The notes under the pieces were generated by a model, which saw only the letters and a list, made by a program, of their open reading frames with translations, did not search any database and had not been told where the DNA came from. The position numbers were made by a program, and so were the translations under genes. Positions 42,101-51,025 of a stretch of 64,000 bases of DNA are shown one piece after another. The stretch is taken from positions 340,980-404,979 of the forward strand of contig NZ_JAENHN010000037.1 in assembly GCF_016595795.1 (NCBI RefSeq), in the 5' to 3' direction. This stretch comes from Clostridium yunnanense. GTDB lineage: Bacteria; Bacillota; Clostridia; Clostridiales; Clostridiaceae. Each line of letters begins with the position of its first letter. The stretch's first letter is position 1.

Positions 42101-43230
42101 CAGTAACCTTAGGTAGAGATTGTAATGGTAAATTAATTCGCAAAGAATTCTATGGAAAGAATAAAAAAGACGCTGAAGAAAAAAAAGACCAGTATCTAAA
42201 TGGAATTAATGAAGGTCTGAATATTGATTTCTCTAATGTTATTCTTGGAAACTTAATGAGAAGTTGGTTGTTTGAGATTGTTAGAATATCCTCTAATATA
42301 AAACCAGCCAGTTTCTCTAGGTACGAGGGCGTATTTAGAAATTATATCGAAAATAGCTTAATCTATAATATTAAATTGAGTGATCTAAAGTCAATTCAAA
42401 TTCAAAGATACTATAATAATTTAAAAAGCATAGGTAAAAGTAGTAATTCAATAAAATATCTTAATAAACTTCTAAAACAGTTTTTTAATTACTGTGTTGA
42501 TGAAGGTTATATGCTAAAGAACCCATGCTCTGGAAAAAGGATAGTTATTCCTTCCGATGAAATAGTTGGACCCCAAGACGAAGAAGTAGAATACTTTACA
42601 GATGAAGAGGTTAAAATTTTAGTAGACGGCTTAAGTAAACATAGTTTAAAGCATATTATTTTGATTAATCTTGGTACTGGAATGAGACGAGGTGAATTAC
42701 TCGCCCTCCAATGGGATGATATTAACTTTCAAAGTAAAGAGATCTGTATCAAAAGATCATTATCAAAGACATATTTAATTGATGAGGATGGTTCAAGAAA
42801 AAAACAGACTATTATCCAAACTCCAAAAAATTCTCACTCTATAAGAACCATTCCTTTTCCTGAATCCTTACTCCCATTATTTAAAGAATTAGAAATTAAA
42901 CAAAAGAAAGATAAATTAGCTGCTGGAGAGCTATATGTTAATAGTGATTATATCTTTACGACTGCAATAGGAAATCTTATTGATGTTGGCAACTTATATA
43001 ATAGCTACGCATCACTTCTAAAAAAGCTTAACATCAAACATAAAAAGTTCCATGCACTAAGGCATACATATGCTACGAAACTATTTGAGCAAGGGATTCC
43101 ATTAAAAACTGTCTCTCAACTACTAGGTCATAGCAATATAGAAATAACTGCCAATATTTATACACATGTTATTCCTAAACAAAAGGTTGATGCTGTGGAA
43201 AAACTTAATTATATGTTTAAAAGCTTATAG
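42043..43230 (+). CDS. int: Tyrosine recombinase (site-specific integrase)
   Basis: The 395-residue integrase has an N-terminal AP2-like arm-binding domain (KNGVKYYRVTVTLGRDCNGKLIRKEFYGKNKKDAEEKK), a SAM-like core-binding domain and a catalytic domain. Visible catalytic residues are Arg in GTGMRRGELLALQW (about 220), His-x-x-Arg in FHALRHTYAT, His in LLGHSNIEITANIYTHV and the Tyr of that segment. The start is a TTG after GGAGGTGGAAC. It lies 120 bases from attR in tRNA-Glu and should integrate and excise the island. Confidence 0.92.
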   Translation: MAREPKTNYEKNGVKYYRVTVTLGRDCNGKLIRKEFYGKNKKDAEEKKDQYLNGINEGLNIDFSNVILGNLMRSWLFEIVRISSNIKPASFSRYEGVFRNYIENSLIYNIKLSDLKSIQIQRYYNNLKSIGKSSNSIKYLNKLLKQFFNYCVDEGYMLKNPCSGKRIVIPSDEIVGPQDEEVEYFTDEEVKILVDGLSKHSLKHIILINLGTGMRRGELLALQWDDINFQSKEICIKRSLSKTYLIDEDGSRKKQTIIQTPKNSHSIRTIPFPESLLPLFKELEIKQKKDKLAAGELYVNSDYIFTTAIGNLIDVGNLYNSYASLLKKLNIKHKKFHALRHTYATKLFEQGIPLKTVSQLLGHSNIEITANIYTHVIPKQKVDAVEKLNYMFKSL

Positions 43231-43281
43231 GTAGTTACTCCACACTTTTTTTCATATCTTATTATCACTTTTCGTGTCTTA

Positions 43282-43300
43282 TGTGGGAAGTATGTGGGAA
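43282..43300 (+). other. Candidate integrase arm-type sites, right end
   Basis: TGTGGGAA occurs at 43282 and 43293, spaced 11 bases, in the same orientation and spacing as the left-end set at 4428-4456. Confidence 0.55.
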
Positions 43301-43341
43301 AATAAAAAAATCCAAGGTTTAAATTTATTTCAAACCTTGGA
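43301..43341 (-). terminator. Terminator of tRNA-Glu, carried by the island
   Basis: TCCAAGGTTT pairs perfectly with AAACCTTGGA (43311-43320/43332-43341). The minus strand then has TTTTTTTATTTT. The island thus restores a terminator after the tRNA it interrupts. Confidence 0.8.
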
Positions 43342-43350
43342 TTTATCTTA

Positions 43351-43387
43351 TATGGTAGCCCGTAGGGGGATCGAACCCCTGATTCCA
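43351..43387. repeat. Right attachment site (37-bp repeat inside tRNA-Glu)
   Basis: Identical to 4289-4325. It covers the tRNA 3' end, T arm, variable region and the last bases of the anticodon stem. Confidence 0.9.
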
Positions 43388-43427
43388 CCGTGAGAGGGTG
43401 GCGTCTTAGCCACTTGACCAACGGGCC
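43353..43427 (-). tRNA. tRNA-Glu (anticodon CTC)
   Basis: A 75-nt cloverleaf with encoded CCA: acceptor GGCCCGT/ACGGGCT, anticodon stem CCACC/GGTGG with loop CTCTCAC giving anticodon CTC, and the standard T-loop GGTTCGATCC. It is the integration target; its 3' half is restored by the island. It is transcribed leftward into the terminator at 43301-43341. Confidence 0.93.
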
Positions 43428-43501
43428 AGGTACAAGTAATATTGTACCACTTTTTCTTATTTTTGCAACAGTATTTTTAAATTTTATATAAAATATTCTT
43501 T

Positions 43502-44116
43502 CTATTCTATTTTTTCTAAAATGATCTGCCAATTATCATTAATGAGCCCATAAGTATAGTTATCATTATATTCACCAGTTCGTCTATCAAAATCCTGCTT
43601 TTTTCTATGTCCTTCTCTTTCAAAACCTATCTTCTCACATAGCTTTATAGACGGAGTATTCTGTGCATTGACGTTGGCTTCTAACTTGTGTATACAAAGA
43701 AAATTAAAAGAGAAATCTACCATCCATTTTAAAATATACTGCATTATTCCTTTGTTTGTATAATCTTTATTTAGTACGTATCCTACTTCTGCTCTAGAAT
43801 CTAACACACTTATATTGAAAAGTGCAATAAGGCCTATTACTTTGCCTAGCTTTTTATCTTCTATAGCCCAGTCTATTCTTTCTCTTTCCTCATACATATC
43901 ATTAAGTTGTTCAATAAACTTTTTTGCGCTACTCTCATTTTTTATGAATAGCGCTCTATCGTATGTCATTATATCTTTATTCTCGTATATATCTATAATA
44001 TCTCTAGTATCCATTTTACTAGGCTTTCTTAATTTATACTCTTCTGTTTCCAGCTCTATAAAATCGTTAAATACATTCTCTACATTATTTAATTTAAAAC
44101 GTGCAAGTAAAGGCAT
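43502..44116 (-). CDS. GNAT family N-acetyltransferase (RimJ/RimL type)
   Basis: The 204-residue protein has the GNAT fold: LRKPSKMDTRDIIDIYENKDIMTYD near residue 30, AEVGYVLNKDYTNKGIMQYILKWMVDFSFNFLCIHKLEANVNAQNTPSIKLCEKIGFEREGHRK across about 105-170. The acetyl-CoA loop resembles NKGIMQ, slightly altered from Q/RxxGxG/A. It probably acetylates an N-terminal amine or a small molecule. The ATG at 44116 follows GGAGGTAATT. It is just outside the island. Confidence 0.82.
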   Translation of the reverse strand: MPLLARFKLNNVENVFNDFIELETEEYKLRKPSKMDTRDIIDIYENKDIMTYDRALFIKNESSAKKFIEQLNDMYEERERIDWAIEDKKLGKVIGLIALFNISVLDSRAEVGYVLNKDYTNKGIMQYILKWMVDFSFNFLCIHKLEANVNAQNTPSIKLCEKIGFEREGHRKKQDFDRRTGEYNDNYTYGLINDNWQIILEKIE

Positions 44117-44254
44117 AATTACCTCCATTAAGCCCTTTTTTTATATGTATGCACCATTTTGCATTTTTAGAACTATAAATCTATATTTTATCACACTTAC
44201 CATGATATATTTTATAAATAACATATCCCCCACACGTGCAGCTTCTATAACTAA

Positions 44255-44335
44255 AAGAACTACTTTCCTAAAGTATAGCCTTAAAACTCTAATATGACTT
44301 AGAGTCTACAGCTATCTCACAGTAAAGTAGTTCTT
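44255..44335. repeat. Nested hairpin, ACTACTT type
   Basis: AAGAACTACTTT (44255-44266) pairs perfectly with 44324-44335, and ACTCTAA (44286-44292) with 44299-44305. The outer stem shares ACTACTT with the hairpin at 50894-50991. Confidence 0.65.
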
Positions 44336-44364
44336 CAATACTAACTAGTTTTAATTATATATAT

Positions 44365-44460
44365 GAATGTACCGTTAAGTAATAAAGTTCATTTTTTAAT
44401 TCCCTCACTAGAAACTGTGCGAGTTTTAAAAATAGATTTCGGGTCTAACTGGTACATCTT
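44365..44460 (+). repeat. Chromosomal 95-nt repeat family, copy A
   Basis: It begins near AATGTACC and ends GGTACATCTT. It shares GAGTTTTAAAAATAGATT with copies at 52299 and 62211. Confidence 0.65.
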
Positions 44461-44503
44461 TAGTAATAATACACTTAAAATCCTTGTTCAAATTAAATAT
44501 ATA

Positions 44504-45592
44504 TTACTTCTTTAATCTAAATCCAAAGGTTCTCCATGGTTCTAAGTAGTCAAGTAAGAATAACTCTTCTTCTACAATATGGCCTACCACATTAGTTTTG
44601 CCATAGTTCTTCATAGGTTTTAATGCAACTTGAAGTTCACCTGCATATCTAGAATAAAGGTCTGAATCTATTAGTATATCTCCTTTTTTCATGTCTGGAG
44701 TGTTGTATGGAGGGAAACCGTATCCTTTATACTTTACTCTACTTTGAGTACTTCTCACCATATATTCTGATACATCTCCACGATTAAAGTGATATTCTTC
44801 TAAAACTATCTTTTTCTCTATGTCAGATATATTTTCTTCAAGCTCAACATCAAATTCTAACATTTCCTTATTAACTTCACTTAAAGCTTTTAGTTCTTCT
44901 TCTGAAGCAAAGGCATTTGCTATTATAACATCATCTATAAGTCCAGTTGCAAACAAATGCTTAGCTTGTACTGTTATAGGAAGTGTTCTATGTTCTTCTA
45001 ATGTGCAAAGTCCTTCTGATACTGGCCATGGACCATGATCTGCAGTTTCAGAGTTTACAAAGGCTGCTGTTTTAAGACCAAACTCTCTAAATTGTATTGA
45101 ACATTTTAAGAAATGTTCATAAGATAAACCTGTATAAACATGTGGATAGAAATTATGACATCCATATAGATTTTCTAAATTAGGTTTATAAGATACTATA
45201 TTATCTACATATTTAGTACCATTACTCATATTTAGTTCTATTTTAAGACCATATTTGTTGTAGGTCATTAAGGTTTCTTCCATACCGCTAAAGCCCATAT
45301 CTAGTCTTATACCATCAAGTCCCATTTCTTTAAATATTCCTAAGTCATGTATTGTTGCGTTTAATCTTTTAAATACAGTTGGATCTAAATCTGCAATTAC
45401 TTCCATATCATTATTCTTAGCAGCTGCTACAACTTGTTTAAATTCTCTTACTGTCTCATCTATCTCTTTATCTGTTGAGATAAGACATGTAAAAATTCTT
45501 TTATAACCGTATTTACCAGCTAAATTTATATATTCTATTATTTCTTCAGTACTTTGATGACCTGGATAAACTGATATGCCTAATCTTCTCAT
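44504..45592 (-). CDS. mupG: MupG-like 6-phospho-N-acetylmuramidase (DUF871)
   Basis: The 362-residue protein is a TIM barrel of the DUF871/MupG family: RRLGISVYPGHQSTEEIIEYINLAGKYGYKRIFTCL at the start, LDGIRLDMGFSG near residue 110, and a C-terminal cyclophilin-like part. MupG in Staphylococcus cleaves MurNAc-6-phosphate-GlcNAc from recycled peptidoglycan. The ATG at 45592 follows AAAGGAGAAAA. The adjacent gene encodes a BcrAD-type sugar kinase, consistent with muropeptide recycling. Confidence 0.8.
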   Translation of the reverse strand: MRRLGISVYPGHQSTEEIIEYINLAGKYGYKRIFTCLISTDKEIDETVREFKQVVAAAKNNDMEVIADLDPTVFKRLNATIHDLGIFKEMGLDGIRLDMGFSGMEETLMTYNKYGLKIELNMSNGTKYVDNIVSYKPNLENLYGCHNFYPHVYTGLSYEHFLKCSIQFREFGLKTAAFVNSETADHGPWPVSEGLCTLEEHRTLPITVQAKHLFATGLIDDVIIANAFASEEELKALSEVNKEMLEFDVELEENISDIEKKIVLEEYHFNRGDVSEYMVRSTQSRVKYKGYGFPPYNTPDMKKGDILIDSDLYSRYAGELQVALKPMKNYGKTNVVGHIVEEELFLLDYLEPWRTFGFRLKK

Positions 45593-45605
45593 TTTATTTT
45601 CTCCT

Positions 45606-46499
45606 TTATTCAAATGATTTTCTATATATATAATAAGCACCTTTTGCAGGTGACATATCCTCATCTATAAAGCTTATAATGTTTAATCTTTGTTTTAAAT
45701 ATTCTTCGAAGGCACTTCTTAGTATTCTTGACTTTCTTATAGCTCCACCTACGAGCCCAATACTACAGTTATCAAAGTTAAGTTTTTTGTACACACATTC
45801 TGTAGTCTTTGCAAGGCTTATCCCTTCGGTTACTAATATATTTCTAGCTACTTCATTTCCTTTTTCAGCTTCCTCTGAAACCACGGCAGCAAGTGCAGCA
45901 ATTTCATCTTTTGTTTTGGAGTATACAAATTCTACTATTTGTTCTGCTTCATTTATATTCAAATAATTTAAAATGCTTAAACTTAAATTACTGAATGGCA
46001 ATTTATAATCTTTTTCATTAATCATGAGCTTAAGTGCTTCAATAGCAATTTTATAAGCACTTCCTTCATCACCTAACAGGTTTCCCCAGCCTCCAGCTCT
46101 TTCGCTTATTTTATTGTTTATCCCAAAGCATATTGAACCAGTACCAGCTATAGTTAGAATCCCATCTTCCCCTTTTAATAATGCTTTTAATGCTAATTCT
46201 CCATCATTCATAACCTCACATGGAACCTTGAAGCTAGTTTCTAAGGCATCCTCTACAAGTTTCGCATTATTACCAAATTCAGAACCTGCTAATCCTAAAT
46301 ATATATATACTAAATCTTCAGTGCCAAAAACATCTGTTATGTCTTTAATTGAAGCTTCAATGTTGTTTAAAGCTTGTACTCTATCGTTTAAAAGATTACC
46401 AAAACCTTTTACTGTTGACTTTATTATATTTCCTTGCATATCGAAGGCAATAGCTTCTGTTTTAGTGCCTCCTCCATCAACTCCAATAACATACTTCAT
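45606..46499 (-). CDS. murK: BcrAD/BadFG-type N-acetylhexosamine kinase (MurK-like)
   Basis: The 297-residue ASKHA kinase has YVIGVDGGGTKTEAIAFD (phosphate 1 motif, about 3-20), LTIAGTGSICFGIN (phosphate 2, about 113-126), GGWGNLLGDEGSAYKI and a late VGGAIRKS. In Clostridium acetobutylicum a related kinase, MurK, phosphorylates MurNAc and GlcNAc. It is 13 bases before mupG in the same operon. The ATG at 46499 follows GGGGAGTG. The exact sugar is inferred. Confidence 0.82.
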   Translation of the reverse strand: MKYVIGVDGGGTKTEAIAFDMQGNIIKSTVKGFGNLLNDRVQALNNIEASIKDITDVFGTEDLVYIYLGLAGSEFGNNAKLVEDALETSFKVPCEVMNDGELALKALLKGEDGILTIAGTGSICFGINNKISERAGGWGNLLGDEGSAYKIAIEALKLMINEKDYKLPFSNLSLSILNYLNINEAEQIVEFVYSKTKDEIAALAAVVSEEAEKGNEVARNILVTEGISLAKTTECVYKKLNFDNCSIGLVGGAIRKSRILRSAFEEYLKQRLNIISFIDEDMSPAKGAYYIYRKSFE

Positions 46500-46955
46500 A
46501 AACTCACTCCCCATTAACCAAAATAAACTTTATACGTTATAAGTTTTTAATATAATATTATTCTATAAATATATTTATCCATTAATATATACTCTTTGTC
46601 TTCCGATATTTTATTAATATAACCAGTAAGTATGAATTTTAAAAAACATTTTACGCTAATTTCTAATACTCACCTGTATAGATGTATGTACCAGATCGAA
46701 TTAAAAAATATTCTGAAAAATCCTCTTACTTATATGATATATTTCTAAAATCACTTTAGCAATACTTTATCTGTAATTGTTGTCATGAATTATTTTCTTA
46801 TTTTGAAAATAAAGCACTGACACTATTAAAAAAGGGGGATAATTTAATAGTATCAGTGCTTCTATTTAAATATATTAACTTAATCTATTGTCATAAATCT
46901 AATTCTTTGTTCTTATACTCTCAGATTACTGTATAAGTTCTTAAACCTCAAATAA
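46500..46955. other. Intergenic region
   Basis: This 456-base AT-rich stretch is between two leftward genes. It contains the HtrA terminator and the promoter of murK-mupG. No gene is visible. Confidence 0.45.
46811..46863 (-). terminator. Long hairpin after htrA
   Basis: AAGCACTGA-ACTATTAAA pairs with TTTAATAGT-TCAGTGCTT with one mismatch, then TTTATTTT on the minus strand. Confidence 0.75.
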
Positions 46956-48317
46956 TTATTGAGTTTGTAATGTTAACTGTAGGTTTACTTCTTTTCCGTC
47001 TCTAACCACAGTAATACTAACCTTATCTCCAGCTTTGTGAGTATCTCTTAGCTTGTTAAGTTCATCAATTGTTTTAACTTGCTTTCCTTCAAACTTTGTT
47101 ATAATGTCACCAGTTTGTATTCCTGCTTTTTGTGCAGAAGAGAAATCAGAAATACTAGTAACATAAACACCTACTGGAAGATTATAAGCCTTTGAATCAT
47201 CCTCAGTCACATTTTTAACGCCTATTCCTATAACTATTTTAGGTTTAGAAAGTGAGTCCAAACTATCTTTAGCATGATTTATAGGAATTGCAAATCCTAT
47301 ACCTTCTACACCTGTCTCTGATGTCTTAGCTGTGTTTATTCCTATTACCTGTCCCTTAGAGTTAATCAATGGACCTCCGCTGTTACCTGGGTTTATTGCA
47401 GCATCAGTTTGAAGGTAAGTTGCTTTAGTTCCACTTATATCAATAGTTCTTGCAGTAGAACTTATAATTCCCTTTGTAACTGTTCCAACAAATTCTTTTC
47501 CTAGCGGGTTTCCTATTGCTATAACTTCTTCACCAGATTGAAGAGCATCTGAATCTCCAAGTTCAGCAATTGCAGGTACTTTAAAGTTGTCTGTAACCTT
47601 AACCACTGCTAAATCTTGATTTTGATCATAATTTAAAACTTTTGCATTTAGCTCTTTTCCATCGCTAAGCGTTACTTTAACTTGTGCAGCACCAGATACA
47701 ACATGATAGTTAGTCAATATATATCCTTGTTCGTTGATTATGAAACCAGTACCAACACCTTCTTGTTGTTGCTGTTGTTGCTGTCCAAAGAAGTTTTGAG
47801 AGCTTACTACACTCTTAGTAGATACTGTTACAACTGCAGGAGATACTTTCTTTACTACATCTGTTACGCTCATAGCCGTAGTTGAACTTGAAAACTTAGG
47901 TGGATCATACGTTACATTTTTTATAGCAGTACTTCCGCTACCTGAAGCAGTTAAACCACCGTTCCCTTTTTCTAAGTAATAAAGCGTTCCTGCACCTACT
48001 CCACCACCTATCACTGCACAAACTAGTGCTCCTGCAACCAAAGCAGCTACTTTTCCTCTTCTTTTTTTCTTCTTTGGTTCATTGTCATTCATAGGCTGAG
48101 TATATTCTACTGTCTGCCAATTTGTAACAGGCTTATTGATTTGGTTTTGAGTATCATTGTTTACGAAAACAAAACTTTGCTCATTTGTATTATTATAGTT
48201 GTTATCAGATATATTATTTGAGCTATTTTCAAAGCTATTATAACTGTTAGTATTATTTAAATCGTCTGTAAACTTGTTTTTGTTTTCATTATTAAAATCA
48301 TCATTAAAGTTATCCAT
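46956..48317 (-). CDS. htrA: HtrA-like trypsin family serine protease
   Basis: The 453-residue protein has an Asn/Gln-rich cytoplasmic start (about 1-85), a basic patch and transmembrane segment VAALVAGALVCAVIGGGVGAGTLYYL (about 89-114), then a protease domain with His in LTNYHVVSG (about 200), Asp in NQDLAVVKV (about 230) and Ser in NPGNSGGPL (about 313). A PDZ domain covers about 355-450. It degrades misfolded proteins outside the membrane. GGAGGGATAATAG precedes the ATG. It is monocistronic with its own terminator. Confidence 0.92.
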   Translation of the reverse strand: MDNFNDDFNNENKNKFTDDLNNTNSYNSFENSSNNISDNNYNNTNEQSFVFVNNDTQNQINKPVTNWQTVEYTQPMNDNEPKKKKRRGKVAALVAGALVCAVIGGGVGAGTLYYLEKGNGGLTASGSGSTAIKNVTYDPPKFSSSTTAMSVTDVVKKVSPAVVTVSTKSVVSSQNFFGQQQQQQQEGVGTGFIINEQGYILTNYHVVSGAAQVKVTLSDGKELNAKVLNYDQNQDLAVVKVTDNFKVPAIAELGDSDALQSGEEVIAIGNPLGKEFVGTVTKGIISSTARTIDISGTKATYLQTDAAINPGNSGGPLINSKGQVIGINTAKTSETGVEGIGFAIPINHAKDSLDSLSKPKIVIGIGVKNVTEDDSKAYNLPVGVYVTSISDFSSAQKAGIQTGDIITKFEGKQVKTIDELNKLRDTHKAGDKVSITVVRDGKEVNLQLTLQTQ

Positions 48318-48626
48318 CTATTATCCCTCCTGATGTAAATTTATCTCATCTCTATGTTTTTATAATAAGGCTTCTCTGTGACAATTTAATGACAACTAAA
48401 ACTTTTTTATTATATTTAATATATAAGTTTTATTTAATTTGCTTCATCAATTAATCATATAAAATATTATTATTTCAATAATTTTTATGATTAAAACTTA
48501 TTAGAACTTATATAGTATTATTAAAATTAAACAGTTATACAGGAGATGCTCTATGAGCGAGCTATTAGAATTAAAGCCTAGGATGAATAACTGCTTAATT
48601 TTTTAACCCAGTGCTTTAACAGCACC
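48318..48626. other. Intergenic region
   Basis: These 309 bases contain the htrA promoter side and a short repeat (48527-48577) shared with 62105-62155. A 17-codon ORF within the repeat is not conserved in the other copy. Confidence 0.45.
48527..48577 (+). repeat. Short repeat with CAGGAGATGCT core, copy 1
   Basis: About 40 of 50 bases match the minus strand at 62105-62155, including CAGGAGATGCT and TATTAGAATTAAA. Confidence 0.55.
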
Positions 48627-49667
48627 TTACTTATTCTTATTTTGATCTTGAAGCTTTTTTGTCTGCTTATATTTCTTTGCTACAGCCTTTATCTGATTAA
48701 TTACTATTTCACTATCATTTTGGGAAGTTACTTTATCCTTATTATTAACAGTTTTTATATCAATCAACTCAGGCTTTGATAACTTTGATAATTCCTTTTG
48801 CATATTCACATCATTATTTTCATTGATTATTAATGAAAGAGGCTTATCTTGTATAAGACCCTGGTCCTGAGAATTACTTTTGCCCTTTACAAGATTATTA
48901 AGTTCATTTTCATAGGCACCATTATAGTTACGTCCCAGCATATGATATTCAAACTCCTCTTTATCATAACTATTTAGCCCGTCCAAAAAATTCTTATTAT
49001 CTTTTAGTAAATCAAACTTTTTTAAAAGATCAGTTAATCCAACATACGAACCTACATGCAAAATCTTTTCTTTTGTAAGAAGACTACTATATTTTTTAAT
49101 ACTTTTTTCATCTGAAAGAGTCTTTTCATTAATTGGATCTATTAATACCATTCCAGCTACATTTTGAGGAAAAATCTTTGCAAAGTTAGTCATAACAAGA
49201 CTTCCATATCCTTCTCCCACTAATATGTATGGACCACTTACACCAGCCCTCTTTAAAACCAATTTAAGATCCCTTGCTTGATCCTCTATGGTTTTTTTAG
49301 AACTTGAATCATTAAATCCATACCCTTCTCTATCATACATGAATATACTTCCATCAAATCCATCTTTTAACCCATTAATGACATTTCTCCACTGTGACAT
49401 GCCAAGCCCTACATCTCCATCTAAAATAACAGTATATTCTCCACTGCCATAAACATCGTAACTAAACTTTTTGCCGTCTATTCTTACATATTTTCCTTTA
49501 GGCTTTATCTTAGAATCCATTATCTTTGTATCGATTGTTTTGTATATGAATCCAAAAAGCACCATGGCCAAAAGCAAATAAATGAATATCTTAAATACTT
49601 TAAATGGCTTTATAGGATCCTTTAAATTTATCTTATGAAAACTGTTTGAATAAGGAATAAAACTCAT
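48627..49667 (-). CDS. Membrane-anchored alpha/beta hydrolase
   Basis: The 346-residue protein has an N-terminal transmembrane anchor (VFKIFIYLLLAMVLFGFIYKTI, about 22-43) and an alpha/beta hydrolase fold. The nucleophile elbow is GEGYGSL (about 151-157), with Tyr where Ser is expected. The catalytic Ser is therefore not evident and activity is uncertain. The ATG at 49667 follows AGAGGTGG. It lies 16 bases after tsaD in the same operon. Confidence 0.72.
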   Translation of the reverse strand: MSFIPYSNSFHKINLKDPIKPFKVFKIFIYLLLAMVLFGFIYKTIDTKIMDSKIKPKGKYVRIDGKKFSYDVYGSGEYTVILDGDVGLGMSQWRNVINGLKDGFDGSIFMYDREGYGFNDSSSKKTIEDQARDLKLVLKRAGVSGPYILVGEGYGSLVMTNFAKIFPQNVAGMVLIDPINEKTLSDEKSIKKYSSLLTKEKILHVGSYVGLTDLLKKFDLLKDNKNFLDGLNSYDKEEFEYHMLGRNYNGAYENELNNLVKGKSNSQDQGLIQDKPLSLIINENNDVNMQKELSKLSKPELIDIKTVNNKDKVTSQNDSEIVINQIKAVAKKYKQTKKLQDQNKNK

Positions 49668-49683
49668 GTAAGGCCACCTCTGA

Positions 49684-50703
49684 TTACCTTTCGCCAAGTT
49701 TAAGGTTTGGTTTTACATTTAGATCTAAAGCTGAAGTATTTCCTTTGACATAATCAAAATATGCTGCGCTCCCAATCATTGCAGCATTATCAGTACATAA
49801 AACTGGTGCGGGGAATAATACCTTAATTCCTTTTCTGCCAGCATTCTCAGTAAGCTCTCTTCTTAAGGCGCTGTTAGATGCAACCCCACCAGCAATTGCT
49901 ATTTTATCAACATCTTTTCTTCTACAAGTCTCTATTACGTTTTCTGTTAAAACATCTATTACTGCTTGTTGGAAGGACGCTGCTACATCAGCCCTATTTA
50001 CTTCTTGACCTGTCATATCCATCTTATTAAGATAATTAAGTACTGCGGATTTTACTCCACTGAAAGAAAAATCTAAGCTATTGTCGTGAAAATTTGCTCT
50101 CGGAAAGCTTATAGCCTTCGGATTACCTTCCTTTGCCAGCTTATCAATTTTAGGGCCTCCTGGATATCCAAGCCCAATTGCTCTTGCTACCTTATCATAA
50201 GCCTCTCCAGCTGCGTCATCTCTTGTTTGTCCTATAACTTCAAACTTACCAAAATCCTGAACATGAACAATAAAAGTATGACCTCCTGATACCACCAAGC
50301 ATACAAAAGGTGGCTTTAAGTCCTTATGCTCTATAAAATTAGCACAAATATGACCTTCTATATGGTTTACCCCTATCAATGGCTTATTCAATGAGTATGC
50401 CAAGCCTTTTGCATATTGTACCCCTACGAGTAACGCTCCAACCAGTCCTGGTCCATAGGTAACCCCTATTGCATCTATATCATCAAGACTAACCTTTGCA
50501 ACTTCTAAAGCTTCTTCTACAACTGAATTTATAGCTTCTATATGCTTTCTTGAAGCAACTTCTGGAACTACTCCACCAAACTTTGTATGTATATCAATTT
50601 GTGATGAAATTATATTAGAAAGAACTTCTCTACCATCTGCAACTACTGCTGCTGAAGTTTCATCACAACTACTTTCTATAGCTAAAATTAATGTTCTACT
50701 CAT
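49684..50703 (-). CDS. tsaD: tRNA threonylcarbamoyladenosine synthase subunit TsaD
   Basis: The 339-residue Kae1/Qri7/TsaD protein is recognised from [15 protein letters not shown] (about 6-20), the zinc-site [10 protein letters not shown] (about 110-119), SGGHT (about 133-137) and CTDNAAMIG (about 293-301). With TsaB/TsaE it transfers the threonylcarbamoyl group to A37 of ANN-decoding tRNAs. The ATG at 50703 has AGAGGTAAAAAAC upstream. It heads the two-gene operon with the hydrolase. Confidence 0.95.
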   Translation of the reverse strand: MSRTLILAIESSCDETSAAVVADGREVLSNIISSQIDIHTKFGGVVPEVASRKHIEAINSVVEEALEVAKVSLDDIDAIGVTYGPGLVGALLVGVQYAKGLAYSLNKPLIGVNHIEGHICANFIEHKDLKPPFVCLVVSGGHTFIVHVQDFGKFEVIGQTRDDAAGEAYDKVARAIGLGYPGGPKIDKLAKEGNPKAISFPRANFHDNSLDFSFSGVKSAVLNYLNKMDMTGQEVNRADVAASFQQAVIDVLTENVIETCRRKDVDKIAIAGGVASNSALRRELTENAGRKGIKVLFPAPVLCTDNAAMIGSAAYFDYVKGNTSALDLNVKPNLKLGER

Positions 50704-50893
50704 GTTTTTTACCTCTTTTATTAATAAATTCATTAAGTATTATACTTGATTGACAAATGATTATCAACGAATTACTAATGGAAAACTATTAATTAAGAAT
50801 TTCTTCAGAAATTTTTAATTAATATGCTCAAAATAGCAAACTAACGTTCTTTTATTAGTTTGTAATAAGTTACTTTATAGCTTAAAATATATT

Positions 50894-50991
50894 ATAGATA
50901 AACTACTTCAGTCCTTGGACTCCAAATAAAGATTTCGGCGCTTCTACGAATCTTTATTTGGATAGATTCTAATATGAAGTAGTTTATCTAT
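50894..50991. repeat. Nested perfect hairpin between divergent genes
   Basis: A 17-bp perfect outer stem (50894-50910/50975-50991) and a 13-bp perfect inner stem (50922-50934/50949-50961) with a 14-base loop. It lies between tsaD and the RusA-like gene and shares ACTACTT with 44255-44335. Confidence 0.7.
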
Positions 50992-51025
50992 ATGTACACT
51001 TGATAACAAAAGGAGATTTAATTTA

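Larger units (their letters stand above)
4289..43387. mobile_element. Integrated genomic island in tRNA-Glu (about 39 kb)
   Basis: A 37-bp exact direct repeat (4289-4325 and 43351-43387) corresponds to the 3' half of tRNA-Glu. The intact tRNA overlaps the right copy and a tyrosine integrase lies 120 bases inside it. Candidate arm sites occur just inside both ends. The island holds repressors, an excisionase-like protein, an antirepressor, a DnaD-like protein, a type I restriction system and other probable defence operons. No capsid, portal, terminase, tail, relaxase or conjugation genes were found. It may be a satellite or integrative element moved by a helper, or a decayed prophage; that choice is inference. 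Confidence 0.85.
44117..44503. other. Intergenic region with two hairpin elements
   Basis: This 387-base gap holds a nested hairpin (44255-44335) and one member of a 95-nt chromosomal repeat family (44365-44460). No gene is visible. Confidence 0.6.

Noticed and set aside
4289..43387. Complete prophage
   Set aside because: Regulators, antirepressor and integrase are phage-like, but no terminase, portal, capsid or tail gene is recognisable.
43209..43532. Leftward 107-codon frame across tRNA-Glu
   Set aside because: It runs through the tRNA and its terminator; it is a frame by-product of RNA-coding sequence.
48553..48606. 17-codon ORF with good ribosome site
   Set aside because: In the homologous repeat at 62105-62155 the frame stops after three or four codons, so the conserved part is the DNA or RNA, not the peptide.
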